Shown one piece after another: positions 16,176-25,532 of a DNA stretch of 64,000 nt. How positions within the stretch are numbered: the stretch's first letter is position 1; every line of letters begins with the position of its first letter. The notes beneath the pieces were generated by a model. The model did not search any database. It saw nothing but the letters and a program-made list of their open reading frames with translations, and had not been told where the DNA came from. The position numbers and the translations under genes were made by a program. The DNA is from Streptosporangium sp. NBC_01495 (GTDB lineage Bacteria > Actinomycetota > Actinomycetes > Streptosporangiales > Streptosporangiaceae), in assembly GCF_036250735.1 (NCBI RefSeq), contig NZ_CP109430.1, positions 9,982,001-10,046,000 on the forward strand, written 5' to 3'.

Positions 16176-17093
16176 TCACTCCCAGCTTGCGAAGTCTGGC
16201 TTGCGCACGTCGTCACACTGCGGGCCCACGACGTGGACGCGCACCGTGTTCTTGGCCTGGTTCTGCCAGAAGAGCAGGATGTTGGCCTCCTGCCCGTTGT
16301 AGAACCCCTGGTCCACGGCGAAGGGCGACTTGCCGACCTGCGCCGAGACCTGCCGGACACACTTGTCGATCCTGGAGTTGTCGGTCGTTCCGACGATGGT
16401 CCCAGGGCCGATGTAGCCGAGCAGCGAGCCGCGGAGCTCGGCGTCGGTGTAGTTCCAGTTGCTGTCGGTCAGCGTGTACTGGATCGTGTCCGCCGGCGCG
16501 GGCTGCGCGATCGAGGGCAGGCGGTCGGGCCCGGACGCCGACAGCGTCCCGGTCGCCAGCACGGTCGCGCCGATCACCGCCGCCGCCACGCCCGCCGCCG
16601 CGGCGGGCATCGCCCACCGGCGCCGCCGGTTCGCGCCGCGCCGCCTGGCCGGGACCACCGGGACCACGGTGCCGTCGTCGCCGACGACCCCCAGCCGCAC
16701 GGCGGGCTCAAGCTCGGGCTCCTGTTCGGGGAGCGGGGCCCTCTGGGGGGTCGTCTCCCATGGCGCCGGTTCTGCGGGAGAGGACGTCTCCCACGGCGCG
16801 TCGCGCATTATGTCGTCCCAGGCCGGTGCTTCCACCAGGCCCACTCCACCTCCACGGAAGCTCTCGGCCTCGGCGGCCAGCGCGCGGTCGATCCTCAGCG
16901 CGACTCCCATCGGCATCGCCGGTGTGGGGGTCGCCGCCAGGACCTCACGGACCGCTGCGAGGTCGGCGAGGCTCTCGCCACAGGGATCGCAGATCGCGAG
17001 ATGCTCGCGTACCCGCATGGCCGTGGCGGCGTCGAGGAGCCCCTCGGCCAGTTCGGCCAAGATCTCCAGGTCGTAGTGCGTATCACCCGTCAC
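16176..17093 (-). CDS. Zinc-finger anti-sigma factor, membrane-anchored
   Basis: The cytoplasmic N-terminus has the ZAS zinc motif HxxxCxxC (H31-LAI-C35-DP-C38), which binds and holds an ECF sigma factor. A long Pro/Glu-rich linker leads to a transmembrane segment (WAMPAAAAGVAAAVIGATVL, about 150-170). The extracytoplasmic C-terminal domain of about 120 residues (QYTLTDSNWNYTDAE, VRVHVVGPQCDDV) is not one I recognise. The GTG start at 17093 overlaps the end of the sigma gene by 11 bp, so the two should be co-translated. By position it corresponds to the SigM anti-sigma factor of Streptomyces/mycobacteria. Confidence 0.85.
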   Translation of the reverse strand: MTGDTHYDLEILAELAEGLLDAATAMRVREHLAICDPCGESLADLAAVREVLAATPTPAMPMGVALRIDRALAAEAESFRGGGVGLVEAPAWDDIMRDAPWETSSPAEPAPWETTPQRAPLPEQEPELEPAVRLGVVGDDGTVVPVVPARRRGANRRRRWAMPAAAAGVAAAVIGATVLATGTLSASGPDRLPSIAQPAPADTIQYTLTDSNWNYTDAELRGSLLGYIGPGTIVGTTDNSRIDKCVRQVSAQVGKSPFAVDQGFYNGQEANILLFWQNQAKNTVRVHVVGPQCDDVRKPDFASWE

Positions 17094-17730
17094 GAAGTTC
17101 TGCTCCCTTCGCGGATGAGACGCGAGACAGGTCTGATCGGTTCCGTAAATGGGAAAGAATCGGGGCGAGTTTCGCCCGTCCGCGCGCGCATCGGCTCTTC
17201 ACCGTGCCGCTCGGTACCTCCAGCACCTGGGCCGCGTCCTCGACCGAGTAGCCCATCATGTCCACGAGCACCAGCGCGGCGCGCTGGTCGGAGGGCAGCA
17301 GCTTCAGGGCCGCCGAAACCTCCATGGACACCTCGCGCTCGGCCGTCTGGTCGAGCACCGGGGTCTCGCGCTCCGCGGCCTCGACGAGCTCGTCGTCGGC
17401 CACCGGGCGCACAGATTTCCTGCGCATGCGGTCGAGGCAGGCGTTGACCACGATGCGGTGCAGCCACGTGGTCACGGCCGCCTCGCCGCGGAAACTCCCG
17501 GCCTTGCGGTAGGCCGAGACGAAGGCGTCCTGAACGGCGTCGGCCGCCTCGTCGGGATCGCCCAGCGTGCGCAGGGCGACCGCCCACATGCGGTCTCGAT
17601 GTCGCTTGACTATTTCACTGAAGGCGTGCGGATCCCCGGCGATGTGCCGGGTGAGCAGGTCGGCGTCGGACACGGGGGCCTTCGCCGTCTGCTCGTCCGC
17701 CGCTGGCGGGGTCTCGGGTGGGGAATTCAC
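17083..17730 (-). CDS. sigM: ECF RNA polymerase sigma factor, SigM-like
   Basis: A group 4 sigma factor of 215 residues from GTG 17730. Sigma2 spans about 25-95 (DPHAFSEIVKRHRDRMWAVA, DEAADAVQDAFVSAYRKAGS, TWLHRIVVNACLDRMRRK). Sigma4 spans about 140-190 (LPSDQRAALVLVDMMGYSVE, VPSGTVKSRCARGRAKL). A longer open frame reaches 17832, but the N-terminal addition looks unconserved. The overlapping downstream anti-sigma gene and the nearby trxB-trxA genes match the sigM locus of Streptomyces. Control of thiol/oxidative stress genes is therefore likely, but inferred. Autoregulation from the 17731-17844 gap is likely. Confidence 0.88.
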   Translation of the reverse strand: MNSPPETPPAADEQTAKAPVSDADLLTRHIAGDPHAFSEIVKRHRDRMWAVALRTLGDPDEAADAVQDAFVSAYRKAGSFRGEAAVTTWLHRIVVNACLDRMRRKSVRPVADDELVEAAERETPVLDQTAEREVSMEVSAALKLLPSDQRAALVLVDMMGYSVEDAAQVLEVPSGTVKSRCARGRAKLAPILSHLRNRSDLSRVSSAKGAELRDG

Positions 17731-17844
17731 AAGGAGAGTCCTGCTATACCGATCCGGGGAGAACACCTCTACGGGATAGATGGTGCCACGGATTCTCCGA
17801 TGATCTGCAAGAAGCCATGTAAAACAGATCAAATCGCACCGGTG

Positions 17845-19374
17845 TCACTTGGTCGCGAGGACCTTCATGTCCAGCACCTGCCCGCGGTACTTTCCCTGGT
17901 AGGTGGGCATCTTGGTGAACCAGACGAGCACGTAGCGACCCTTTTTCGGGGTTTCCGCGGTGAACGTCTTCTTGCCCGAGAGCCCGCTGAACTTCTCGAC
18001 CACGTCCAGGGCTTCGAGCTCCGCCGAGTCGCCGACCCTGAGCTCCGCGGTGCCGCCCGAGGTGCCGCCGAACTCGATCGAGACCTGTTTGACCGGGATG
18101 CTCTTGCCCATGTCCAGCAGCAGGCCCACACCCGTCTTGAGCCGCCCGAAGTCGGCGGAGTCGTACGACTCGGAGTGCCAGTCGGTGGATTCCTTGCCGT
18201 CGACGGCGTAGCCGGCCAGCTCGCCGCGCTCCTCCCTGTCGGTGCTCAGCGGGTCGAAGCCGGTCACCGAGGAGGGCTTCACCTCCCGGGGGGCGGCTTC
18301 CACGGTCGGCGTGGGCGTGGTGCTCTCCTCGCCGGCCGTCGGGGTGCCGGCATTGCCGATGCTGCGGCCGAGGGTCCAGGCGCCCAGGCCGACGGCCACC
18401 ATCACCAGCAGCACGACGACGGTCATGGCGACCTTGTTGACCATGCCGCCCGACTGCTGGGGCATCGGGCGGTGCTGGTGCTGGTGCTGGGTCTGCTGGG
18501 GAGGGGGCGTGTGGCGCTGGGGCGCCGCGGTGTCGATGCCCTCGGAGCGCGAGGCCGCCACCGGCAGCGCCGTCATGGGCATCGGCGTCGGCATCGGCAG
18601 GGGACTGGGCCGCGACACCGAGGCCAGGGCCTCGGCGACCTCGGCGGGCGTGGTCAGCGGGTCGAGCCCGCGCCGGGTCTCCGGCAGCATCGCCCGGCAG
18701 ACGATGGCGTCCAGGTAGCCGGGAACGCCCGCGATGACCTGGCGTGGCGTGCAGAAGTGCCCGTCGCCCATGGGCGCGACGGGCAGGCCGCCGCTGTCCT
18801 GCTCGTCCCCCGGCCAGTGGCCGGTCAGCCCGGCGTACAGCAGGCGGCCGAGGCCCTCGGCGTCCTCGCGGGCGGGGTCGTCACTCGTCACGTCGTCCAG
18901 GACGGCGTCGACTCCCAGGCCGAGCAGCTTGACCGTGCTGCCCGCCGTCCACACCAGGTGCTCGGGGGTGAGACAGAGGTGGGCGAGGTTCGCCTCGTGC
19001 GCGTGGGCCAGCGCCTCCGCGGCCTCGGCGACCATCGCGGCGGCCCGCTCGGGGTCGAGCGGGCCGCCCGCGATCATGTCGCTGAAGGATTCGCCGCTCA
19101 CCCACTCGCTGACGACGTAGGAGTGGCCGTCGTCCTCGGTCGCGTCGAAGACCTGGGTGAGGCGGGGGTCGGTCAGCCGGCTGGCCACCCTGGCCGCCGT
19201 GACGACCTCGTTCAGGCGGGGGAAGTCGGGGTCGAAGGTGTGGACGGCGACGGGTCTGGCGAGCACCTCGTCGATGGCCTTCCACAGGGTGGCCCCGCCC
19301 GACTCGTGGACACGGTCTTCGAGCCGGAAGCGCTCGGCCAGCTTGGTGCCGGGCTCGACGGCGGGGGAACTCAC
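17845..19374 (-). CDS. Membrane-anchored pseudokinase with discoidin-like extracellular domain
   Basis: A 509-residue protein coded just downstream of murJ. Residues 10-275 have a protein-kinase fold but the catalytic residues are lost. The beta3 VAVK lysine is His45 (VAVH), the HRDxKxxN loop reads HLCLTPEH (132-139), and DFG is replaced by LGLG (151-154). A Pro/Gln/His-rich linker, a transmembrane helix (about 311-335, VAMTVVVLLVMVAVGLGAWT) and a beta-rich outer domain (IPVKQVSIEFGGTSGGTAEL) follow. In mycobacteria the same pseudokinase and outer domain are fused to MviN/MurJ and bind the phosphopeptide reader FhaA. Here they are a separate gene. GTG 19374 is the likely start. Confidence 0.85.
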   Translation of the reverse strand: MSSPAVEPGTKLAERFRLEDRVHESGGATLWKAIDEVLARPVAVHTFDPDFPRLNEVVTAARVASRLTDPRLTQVFDATEDDGHSYVVSEWVSGESFSDMIAGGPLDPERAAAMVAEAAEALAHAHEANLAHLCLTPEHLVWTAGSTVKLLGLGVDAVLDDVTSDDPAREDAEGLGRLLYAGLTGHWPGDEQDSGGLPVAPMGDGHFCTPRQVIAGVPGYLDAIVCRAMLPETRRGLDPLTTPAEVAEALASVSRPSPLPMPTPMPMTALPVAASRSEGIDTAAPQRHTPPPQQTQHQHQHRPMPQQSGGMVNKVAMTVVVLLVMVAVGLGAWTLGRSIGNAGTPTAGEESTTPTPTVEAAPREVKPSSVTGFDPLSTDREERGELAGYAVDGKESTDWHSESYDSADFGRLKTGVGLLLDMGKSIPVKQVSIEFGGTSGGTAELRVGDSAELEALDVVEKFSGLSGKKTFTAETPKKGRYVLVWFTKMPTYQGKYRGQVLDMKVLATK

Positions 19375-19569
19375 GAGGACCCCGTACCTGAGAACACGAC
19401 AGCACCATGCCCGGTCAGCACATCAAGACACATCACATGATGCTGGGTGGATCCGCCCACGCCCTCCTGCTTCCATTAGCCGCATGTCACCACACGCGTC
19501 GCACCATGGTAGTCCCGCGCCGGTTCCGCCCGTGTTCGTCTTGTCAGACGTTTGAGACAAGTCTTTGGG

Positions 19570-21174
19570 TTACCGGCCTACCCGTCCTGCCACCATTCCA
19601 ACGATCGAACTCACCTCGGGGATGCGCATCCGGTGGGCGATCGCCAAGTAAAGAACCATACCGAGTCCGCCGCCCGCCGCCAGCATGATGGCGGCGCTCA
19701 GCGCGTCCAGCCCGGTGAGCTCCTGGGTGAGCCACAGCACGCCGAGCGCGAGCGCCGCCGCCGGGAGCGCGGCCAGGTACATCCGGGACAGCCCTGCGGC
19801 CACCCTGCGCCCCGCCAGGCCCCCCACGCGGCGCGCGGCCAGGATCCAGGCGGCCGCGGCGCCGACCACGTAGGCGACGGTGAACGCGGAGGCCAGGCCC
19901 ATCACGATGTACCGGGCGGGCAGGGTGTAGTAGGCCACGAGGCTGAGCGTGGCGTTCACCGCCAGGTTGCCGAGGGCGAGGAACACCGGGGTGCGGGTGT
20001 CGCCGAAGGAGTAGAAGACCCGCAGCAGCAGCTGGAAGATCGAGAACGGCACCAGCGCCAGCCCGAAGACCTGGAGCACGTTGCCGATGTAGACCGCCGA
20101 GTCGACGGTCATGTTGCCCCACGAGAAGACCAGCACGGTCACCGCGGGGCCGAGCACCATCAGCAGCAGCCCGGCGGGCACCAGCAGCACCGACACCAGC
20201 CGCACCCCCGAGGAGAACTCCTCACGGACCGTGTCGAGTTGCCCGTCGGCCACCCCCCGGCTCATCCTGGGCAGCATCGCGGTGATCACCGAGACCGCGA
20301 TGATCCCGTACGGGAGCTGGAAGAGCTGGTAGGCGTAGGCATAGGCGGCGTTACCCGCGCCGGGTGCCCGCTGGCCCGCGCCGGTCGCGAGCCTGGTGGT
20401 GATCAGAAAGGTGATCTGGCCGATCCCGACGTAGGCGAAGGTCCAGACCGCGGTGCGGCCCATCTCGCCGAGCCCGGCGTTGCGCAGGTCGAACCGGGGC
20501 CGGAAGCGGAAGCCGACCCGGTGGAGCGCGATGACCAGCACCACGCACTGCGCCACGATGCCGGCGGTGGTGCCGAGCCCGAGCAGGGCCAGATCGGCGT
20601 CGGTGATCGTGTCGACGTCCGTGCCCGCGCCGCCCAGCTTCAGGTAGTAGACGACGGCGACGGCGATCATCACGATGTTGTTGAGCACGGGCGCCCACAT
20701 CGGGGCGGCGAACCTGTCCCGGGTGTTGAGGATCGCCCCGGCGATCGCGCCGATCCCGAAGAAGGCGATCATCGGCAGGATGTACTGGGCCAGCCTGACC
20801 GCCACCTCGGTCTGCCGAGGGCCCCAGTCGGTGCTGTACAGACCGATCAGCGGCTTGGCCAGCAGGACCGAGACCACCGCGATCACCGTCAGCGCGAGCA
20901 CCCCGAGCGTCATCAGCCGCTGCTCGTAGGCTCGGCCCCCGTCGGGGTCGCTCCGCTGCCGCCGGATGATCATCGGCACCACGACGCTGCTCAGGATCCC
21001 GCCGAGGAGGGAGTCGAACAGGATGAACGGGATCGTGTACGCCACGTTGTAGGCGTCGCCCAGCGCGAAGGTTCCGATGGCCGCCGCGAGCACCGCCGTC
21101 CGGACGAAGCCGGTGACGCGGGAGACCATCGTTCCCGCAGCCATGATCGCGCTCGCGCGCAGGACCCTGCTCAT
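19570..21174 (-). CDS. murJ: Lipid II flippase MurJ (MviN)
   Basis: MurJ moves lipid II across the cytoplasmic membrane for peptidoglycan synthesis. The 534-residue, mostly hydrophobic protein starts MSRVLRASAIMAAGTMVSRV at ATG 21174 after GAAGGAAA. It shows the MOP-superfamily pattern of about 14 membrane segments (GFVRTAVLAAAIGTFALGDA, IPFILFDSLLGGILSSVVVP, LLVLRVFYSFGDTRTPVF-like region). It lacks the C-terminal pseudokinase found fused in mycobacterial MviN; that part is the next gene. A 195-bp gap separates them. The DUF6049-type gene lies 37 bp upstream, suggesting an operon. Confidence 0.93.
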   Translation of the reverse strand: MSRVLRASAIMAAGTMVSRVTGFVRTAVLAAAIGTFALGDAYNVAYTIPFILFDSLLGGILSSVVVPMIIRRQRSDPDGGRAYEQRLMTLGVLALTVIAVVSVLLAKPLIGLYSTDWGPRQTEVAVRLAQYILPMIAFFGIGAIAGAILNTRDRFAAPMWAPVLNNIVMIAVAVVYYLKLGGAGTDVDTITDADLALLGLGTTAGIVAQCVVLVIALHRVGFRFRPRFDLRNAGLGEMGRTAVWTFAYVGIGQITFLITTRLATGAGQRAPGAGNAAYAYAYQLFQLPYGIIAVSVITAMLPRMSRGVADGQLDTVREEFSSGVRLVSVLLVPAGLLLMVLGPAVTVLVFSWGNMTVDSAVYIGNVLQVFGLALVPFSIFQLLLRVFYSFGDTRTPVFLALGNLAVNATLSLVAYYTLPARYIVMGLASAFTVAYVVGAAAAWILAARRVGGLAGRRVAAGLSRMYLAALPAAALALGVLWLTQELTGLDALSAAIMLAAGGGLGMVLYLAIAHRMRIPEVSSIVGMVAGRVGR

Positions 21175-21211
21175 GCGCTTTCCTTCGCTAGGTGCTGGGA
21201 GCGCCAGGCGC

Positions 21212-23335
21212 TCAGGACTCGGTGCCGGCGGGTTCGCGCTCGCGCTTCGGCGGCGGGGCGGCCGCGGGGCGGCGGCCTCCCCTGCGGCGCAGGACGCGCA
21301 GGACGACGGCGGCCAGCATCACCACGAGGGCGGCCCCCACGATCACCAGGGCGACCCCGGTGTAGCCGGTGGTCCGCACGGTCAGCTCGACCGGCTTGCC
21401 GTAGTTGCGTTCGTCGTCGGTGGTGAGCTGGACCGTCACGGTCGTCTGGCCGCTGGCCGTGGAGGTCATCGGGATCCGGATGGTCTGGTTCTGGCCGCCG
21501 AGGATCTCCAGCTTGTCCTCGTACGGCTCGATCTTGAGCAGATCGGGCTGGTCGGAGGTCACCTTGAGCCGGACCGCGATCCGGCTGGCCTCGCCGCTCA
21601 GCTCGTTGCGCACGCTGATCGGCACGTCGCCGTTGCTGCCGGCCAGGGTGCGCAGCCGCGACTGCTCGCTGCCGGTGATGTTGACCTTGGCGATCCGGCC
21701 GTCGATCGCCTCGGCGACCTGCTGGACGTACGGTGCCGCGCCGCCGGTTCTGCCCCGCCACGCCGAGGAGGTCAGGCGCAGCAGCGCCAGGTCGAAGACG
21801 TCGAGGTCCTGGGCGGTGGTGATCGCGGCGGTCAGGTCCGCGCGGGCGCCGACTCTCTTGACACCCGTCAGGTACTGCTTGGCGAGCTCCAGCTTCCGGT
21901 CCTGGTCGGTGTAGGTCAGTCCGGCCCGGGGGACCGGGACGCCCTTGCCGCGCTTGACCGCGTCGAGCGTGACGGGTGCCAGCCAGGGCAGGGTGGCGGC
22001 CGTCTCGACCAGGTCGGTGACGTACTCGGGGTCGGGGTCCCAGCGGCGGTGCGGGACGGCGATCACCGTTCTGGCGGTGGTGACGGGCTCCGAGCTGATC
22101 ATCGCGGTCTCCGCGATGAACCGCTGGCGGTTCGTCAGCGCCGCGCCGGGGGCGGAGGTGTCGGCGCCGACGGTCTCGCTCAGCACCGCGTCGGCGACCA
22201 GGGCGGTGAGCGGGCCGTTCACGCTCTCCAGGGTCGCCGAGGCGTCGGGGGTGGTGACCGGGGGCGTCGTCACCGGCGGCAGGTTCAGCACGTTCAGCAG
22301 CACGGTGTTGACGCCGCCGGTGGCCAGCAGGTCCAGCCCGTCGTAGTCGATCAGGCCGCCCACCGGCCAGTTCACGTTGGTGATCACGTCGCGGCCGAGG
22401 GTCTCCCTGGCGACGATCGCGGCGGCGGCGATCCCGGTCCCGGTGGCGTCGTCGACGCCGTTGTGGGCGAGGGCCGCCACGTCGGGGTCGCCGTACGGGG
22501 TGGCCACCACCGGGTGGTCGGCGACGGCCTCGCGGAAGTCGCTCAGCCACTGGGCGGTCTCGGGGGTCGCGGGGCGCTCCTGGGCGCGGTCCTTGACCCT
22601 GACCGTGTGCGGCCTGCCCATGGCCCGCGCGTCGTCGAGCAGGGCGGGGTCGACCACCCAGGTGAGGCCCTTGGCGGACGAGGTGTCCTGGGCGATCTTG
22701 AGCAGGTCGCCCAGGCGCTTGCCGGGGGCCATGGCCGCGGGCAGGCCCTCGTCGGCGAAGGTGGTGTCGCCGGACCGGCGCGGCTGGTCGACGATGGGCA
22801 GCACCGTGGCGAGCCGGGTGCGGGCCACCTTGGTCTCCCTGGGCATGTAGGTCACCATGGTTCGCATGGTGGCGACCTGCTCCCCGTAGGCGTCGCGCAC
22901 CTCGACCATGACCGGGTAGACGCCGAAGCGGGAGAACCCCCGCTCCTGCGGCGTGAAGGAGAACTCCCACGGCAGCTTGCCCGAGGCGGCGATCGGCGCC
23001 TGGAGGAAACTCTCGCAGCACCACGAGAGCTGGGGGCCCTGCCCGGCCAGGTAGGTCTCCAGGTCGGTGCGCCTGGCGAACGGCTGGGGCGAGAAGTGCA
23101 TCCGGATGCGCAGCCCGTTCAGGGGCTCGGTGCCCGAGTTGACCAGGGAACCGGACAGCTTGATCTCGGTGGTCGGGTCACGGGGGGCGTCGGGGCCGAT
23201 CGCCTCCAGCACGACCTGGAGGCCCGCCCGGCTCACCGAGGCCGTCCGGGCGTTCGCCGTACCCGGAACGACCACGGCCGCGGGTACGAGCAGCGTGGTG
23301 GCGAGCAGGGCGAGCAGCGCGGCTTTGTGGATCAC
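21212..23335 (-). CDS. Secreted, C-terminally anchored DUF6049-type protein
   Basis: A 707-residue exported protein of unknown function. Residues 1-29 are a Sec signal peptide (HKAALLALLATTLLVPAAVV). The large outer part contains a beta-rich N-terminal region (LSGSLVNSGTEPLNGLRI) and an alpha/beta middle (LTWVVDPALLDDA, VVATPYGDPDVAAL). A late Ig-like region (ISVRNELSGEASRIAVRLKV) is followed by a transmembrane helix (GVALVIVGAALVVMLAAVVL) and a basic tail (RRRGGRRP). From general knowledge, such DUF6049 proteins sit beside murJ in many actinobacteria, suggesting a role in envelope assembly. Start at GTG 23335 has a weak binding site. Confidence 0.85.
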   Translation of the reverse strand: MIHKAALLALLATTLLVPAAVVVPGTANARTASVSRAGLQVVLEAIGPDAPRDPTTEIKLSGSLVNSGTEPLNGLRIRMHFSPQPFARRTDLETYLAGQGPQLSWCCESFLQAPIAASGKLPWEFSFTPQERGFSRFGVYPVMVEVRDAYGEQVATMRTMVTYMPRETKVARTRLATVLPIVDQPRRSGDTTFADEGLPAAMAPGKRLGDLLKIAQDTSSAKGLTWVVDPALLDDARAMGRPHTVRVKDRAQERPATPETAQWLSDFREAVADHPVVATPYGDPDVAALAHNGVDDATGTGIAAAAIVARETLGRDVITNVNWPVGGLIDYDGLDLLATGGVNTVLLNVLNLPPVTTPPVTTPDASATLESVNGPLTALVADAVLSETVGADTSAPGAALTNRQRFIAETAMISSEPVTTARTVIAVPHRRWDPDPEYVTDLVETAATLPWLAPVTLDAVKRGKGVPVPRAGLTYTDQDRKLELAKQYLTGVKRVGARADLTAAITTAQDLDVFDLALLRLTSSAWRGRTGGAAPYVQQVAEAIDGRIAKVNITGSEQSRLRTLAGSNGDVPISVRNELSGEASRIAVRLKVTSDQPDLLKIEPYEDKLEILGGQNQTIRIPMTSTASGQTTVTVQLTTDDERNYGKPVELTVRTTGYTGVALVIVGAALVVMLAAVVLRVLRRRGGRRPAAAPPPKREREPAGTES

Positions 23336-23381
23336 GTGCCGGCCAGGGGTCGAGTACGGCGCACGCCGGTAATGCTATGGC

Positions 23382-23903
23382 CTAACCGGCGAGGGGAAAG
23401 GTCGCCGGTTCCCCGCGGGAGCCCTGCCGGGTCAGGTTGACGATCTTTCCTGATACCAGTGTGAGCAGATGGTCGGCACGGATCAGGAGTGCCGTCCGGC
23501 GCTCTCCGGTGGGTACGTAAACGGGTGTGGCGCTGCGGGTGAGTCGCTCGTCCACCAGCACGGTGAGCGTGGCGGGCAGCAGCAGCGGGCAGACCAGGCC
23601 GGAGGCGTAGTCGGTGGCGGAGTTGACGGTGAAGGCCGAGGCCGGCCTGACCCGCCGGGCCCCCAGGATGCCGCCGATCACGCCGGGGCGGGGCGGGGAT
23701 CCGACGGAGGTGACGACCGCCACGGGCTCGCGGCCGATCCGCGTCGTGACCTCGAAGACCGTGACTCCCACGCAGATCTCGGGACTCGCCGACAGCACCT
23801 CGGGGAGTTCGTCCGAGCATGTCATCGCGCGCGGAAGGCGTACGATCTCATGATGGACCTGGTGTGCGAGGAGCCAGCGGTGGATCGCGAGCGCATCCTT
23901 CAT
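23382..23903 (-). CDS. YbaK/EbsC-like aminoacyl-tRNA deacylase domain protein
   Basis: The 173-residue product begins MKDALAIHRWLLAHQVHHEI at ATG 23903, 9 nt after AAGGAG; an open frame up to 23996 lacks such a site. The pattern (LLAHQVHHEIVRLPR, then VNSATDYASGLVCPLLLPA and VYVPTGERRTALLIRADHLL) matches YbaK/prolyl-tRNA-editing folds, whose members hydrolyse mischarged tRNAs. I cannot see the key YbaK lysine with certainty, so it may be a divergent or non-catalytic member. It diverges from cca, another tRNA gene, with a 120-bp gap. Confidence 0.65.
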   Translation of the reverse strand: MKDALAIHRWLLAHQVHHEIVRLPRAMTCSDELPEVLSASPEICVGVTVFEVTTRIGREPVAVVTSVGSPPRPGVIGGILGARRVRPASAFTVNSATDYASGLVCPLLLPATLTVLVDERLTRSATPVYVPTGERRTALLIRADHLLTLVSGKIVNLTRQGSRGEPATFPLAG

Positions 23904-24023
23904 GTGTGTGCTCCTTGCCTCGACGCACAGTCCCCGAGGTTCCCTGACCGACCGTAACCTGGTGATCGCTTCAGGTGTATCCCCGCAGGGGAACATGTTC
24001 CGTAACCGAAGGACCTACCCGGC

Positions 24024-25532
24024 TTGTCCCTTTCAAATCTGACCCAGAGCCAGCGCCACGGCATGAGCGAGTTGTTCCGGAAGATCGCACCCGTGGCGGA
24101 CGAGCTCGGCGAGCTTTTCGCCGCCAGGGGATACCAGATCGCCCTCGTCGGCGGCTCCGTACGCGACGTCTTCCTGGGCAGGATCGGCAACGATCTCGAC
24201 CTGACCACGGACGCGAGGCCCGAGACGGTCCTGGAGCTCGTCCGCGACTGGGCCGACTCCATCTGGACGATCGGCATCGACTTCGGCACCGTCGGCGTCC
24301 GCAAGGGCGGGTGGCTGCTGGAGATCACCACCTATCGCAGCGAGTCGTACGACCCCAAGTCGCGCAAGCCCGACGTGGCCTACGGCGACACGCTGGAGGG
24401 CGACCTGGCCCGGCGCGACTTCGCGGTCAACGCGATGGCGCTGCGGCTGCCGTCCCGCGAGTTCGTCGACCCGCACGGCGGCCTCGACGACCTGCACGCG
24501 AAGGTGCTGCGCACCCCCGGCCCCCCCGAGCGCTCCTTCGGCGACGACCCGCTGCGGATGCTCCGCGCCGCCAGGTTCGCCAGCCAGCTCGGCTTCACCG
24601 TCGACCCGGCGGCGCTCGCCGCGATGGGCGCGATGGCCGACAGGATCGACATCGTCTCCGCCGAGCGCATCCGCGACGAGCTGGACAAGCTCATCGGCGG
24701 CGACCACCCCCGCGCCGGCCTGCGGCTCCTCGTCGACTCCGGGCTCGCCGACCACGTGCTGCCCGAACTGCCCAAGCTTCGTCTGGAGATCGACGAGCAC
24801 CACCGGCACAAGGACGTCTACGAGCACTCGCTGATCGTGCTGGAGCAGGCGATCGACCTGGAGGAGAACGGCCCCGACCGGATCCTGCGCTGGGCCGCGC
24901 TCCTGCACGACGTGGGCAAGCCGAAGACCCGCCGCCACGAGCCCGGCGGCCGGGTCTCCTTCCACCACCACGAGGTGGTCGGCGCCCAGCTCACGAAGAA
25001 GCGCATGGCGGAGCTGAAGTTTTCCAAGGACGTGGTGGCCGACGTCTCCCGCCTGGTGGAGCTGCACCTGCGCTTCCACGGGTACGGCACGGGCGAGTGG
25101 ACCGACTCGGCCGTACGCCGCTACGTCCGCGACGCCGGACACCTGCTGGAGCGCCTGCACAGGCTGACCCGCGCCGACTGCACCACCCGCAACCGGCGCA
25201 AGGCCCAGGCCCTGTCACAGACCTACGACCAGCTGGAGGAGCGCATCTCCCGGCTGGCCGAGGAGGAGGAGCTCGGCAAGATCCGCCCCGAGCTCGACGG
25301 CAACGAGATCCAGGAGCTCCTCGGCGTCCCGCCGGGCCCCCTCGTGGGCCGCGCCTACAGGTTCCTGCTGGAGATGCGCCTCGACCGGGGCGTCCTCGGC
25401 AAGGAGGCCGCCGCGGACGCCCTCCGCGAGTGGGCGCGGGCGAACGGGGCGGGCGGCGCCGACAAGGCGGGCGATGCCGGCGAGGCCGACGAAAAGGTGG
25501 GCGGCGAGGTGGACTCTGAACGGCTCTCCTGA
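24024..25532 (+). CDS. cca: CCA-adding tRNA nucleotidyltransferase with HD domain
   Basis: Adds or repairs the 3' CCA of tRNAs using CTP and ATP. Motifs are GGSVRD at 43-48 and the metal-binding [14 protein letters not shown] at about 56-69. [14 protein letters not shown] and [17 protein letters not shown] follow. A C-terminal HD phosphohydrolase domain ([17 protein letters not shown], about 290-310, [15 protein letters not shown]) may trim the tRNA end. A TTG at 24024 with GAAGGA upstream gives 502 residues; ATG 24063 ([11 protein letters not shown]) is the alternative. The 3' end overlaps bioA by 59 bp, suggesting coupled translation. Confidence 0.92.
   Translation: MSLSNLTQSQRHGMSELFRKIAPVADELGELFAARGYQIALVGGSVRDVFLGRIGNDLDLTTDARPETVLELVRDWADSIWTIGIDFGTVGVRKGGWLLEITTYRSESYDPKSRKPDVAYGDTLEGDLARRDFAVNAMALRLPSREFVDPHGGLDDLHAKVLRTPGPPERSFGDDPLRMLRAARFASQLGFTVDPAALAAMGAMADRIDIVSAERIRDELDKLIGGDHPRAGLRLLVDSGLADHVLPELPKLRLEIDEHHRHKDVYEHSLIVLEQAIDLEENGPDRILRWAALLHDVGKPKTRRHEPGGRVSFHHHEVVGAQLTKKRMAELKFSKDVVADVSRLVELHLRFHGYGTGEWTDSAVRRYVRDAGHLLERLHRLTRADCTTRNRRKAQALSQTYDQLEERISRLAEEEELGKIRPELDGNEIQELLGVPPGPLVGRAYRFLLEMRLDRGVLGKEAAADALREWARANGAGGADKAGDAGEADEKVGGEVDSERLS

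Noticed and set aside
17149-19440. 763-codon open frame on the plus strand
   Set aside because: It is antisense to sigM and the pseudokinase gene, whose motifs are clear. High third-position GC keeps the antisense frame open; its translation is low-complexity Arg/His/Gly/Asp-rich without motifs.
21077-23440. 787-codon open frame on the plus strand
   Set aside because: Antisense to the DUF6049-type gene, which has a signal peptide and membrane anchor in the other frame; the plus-strand product has no domains.
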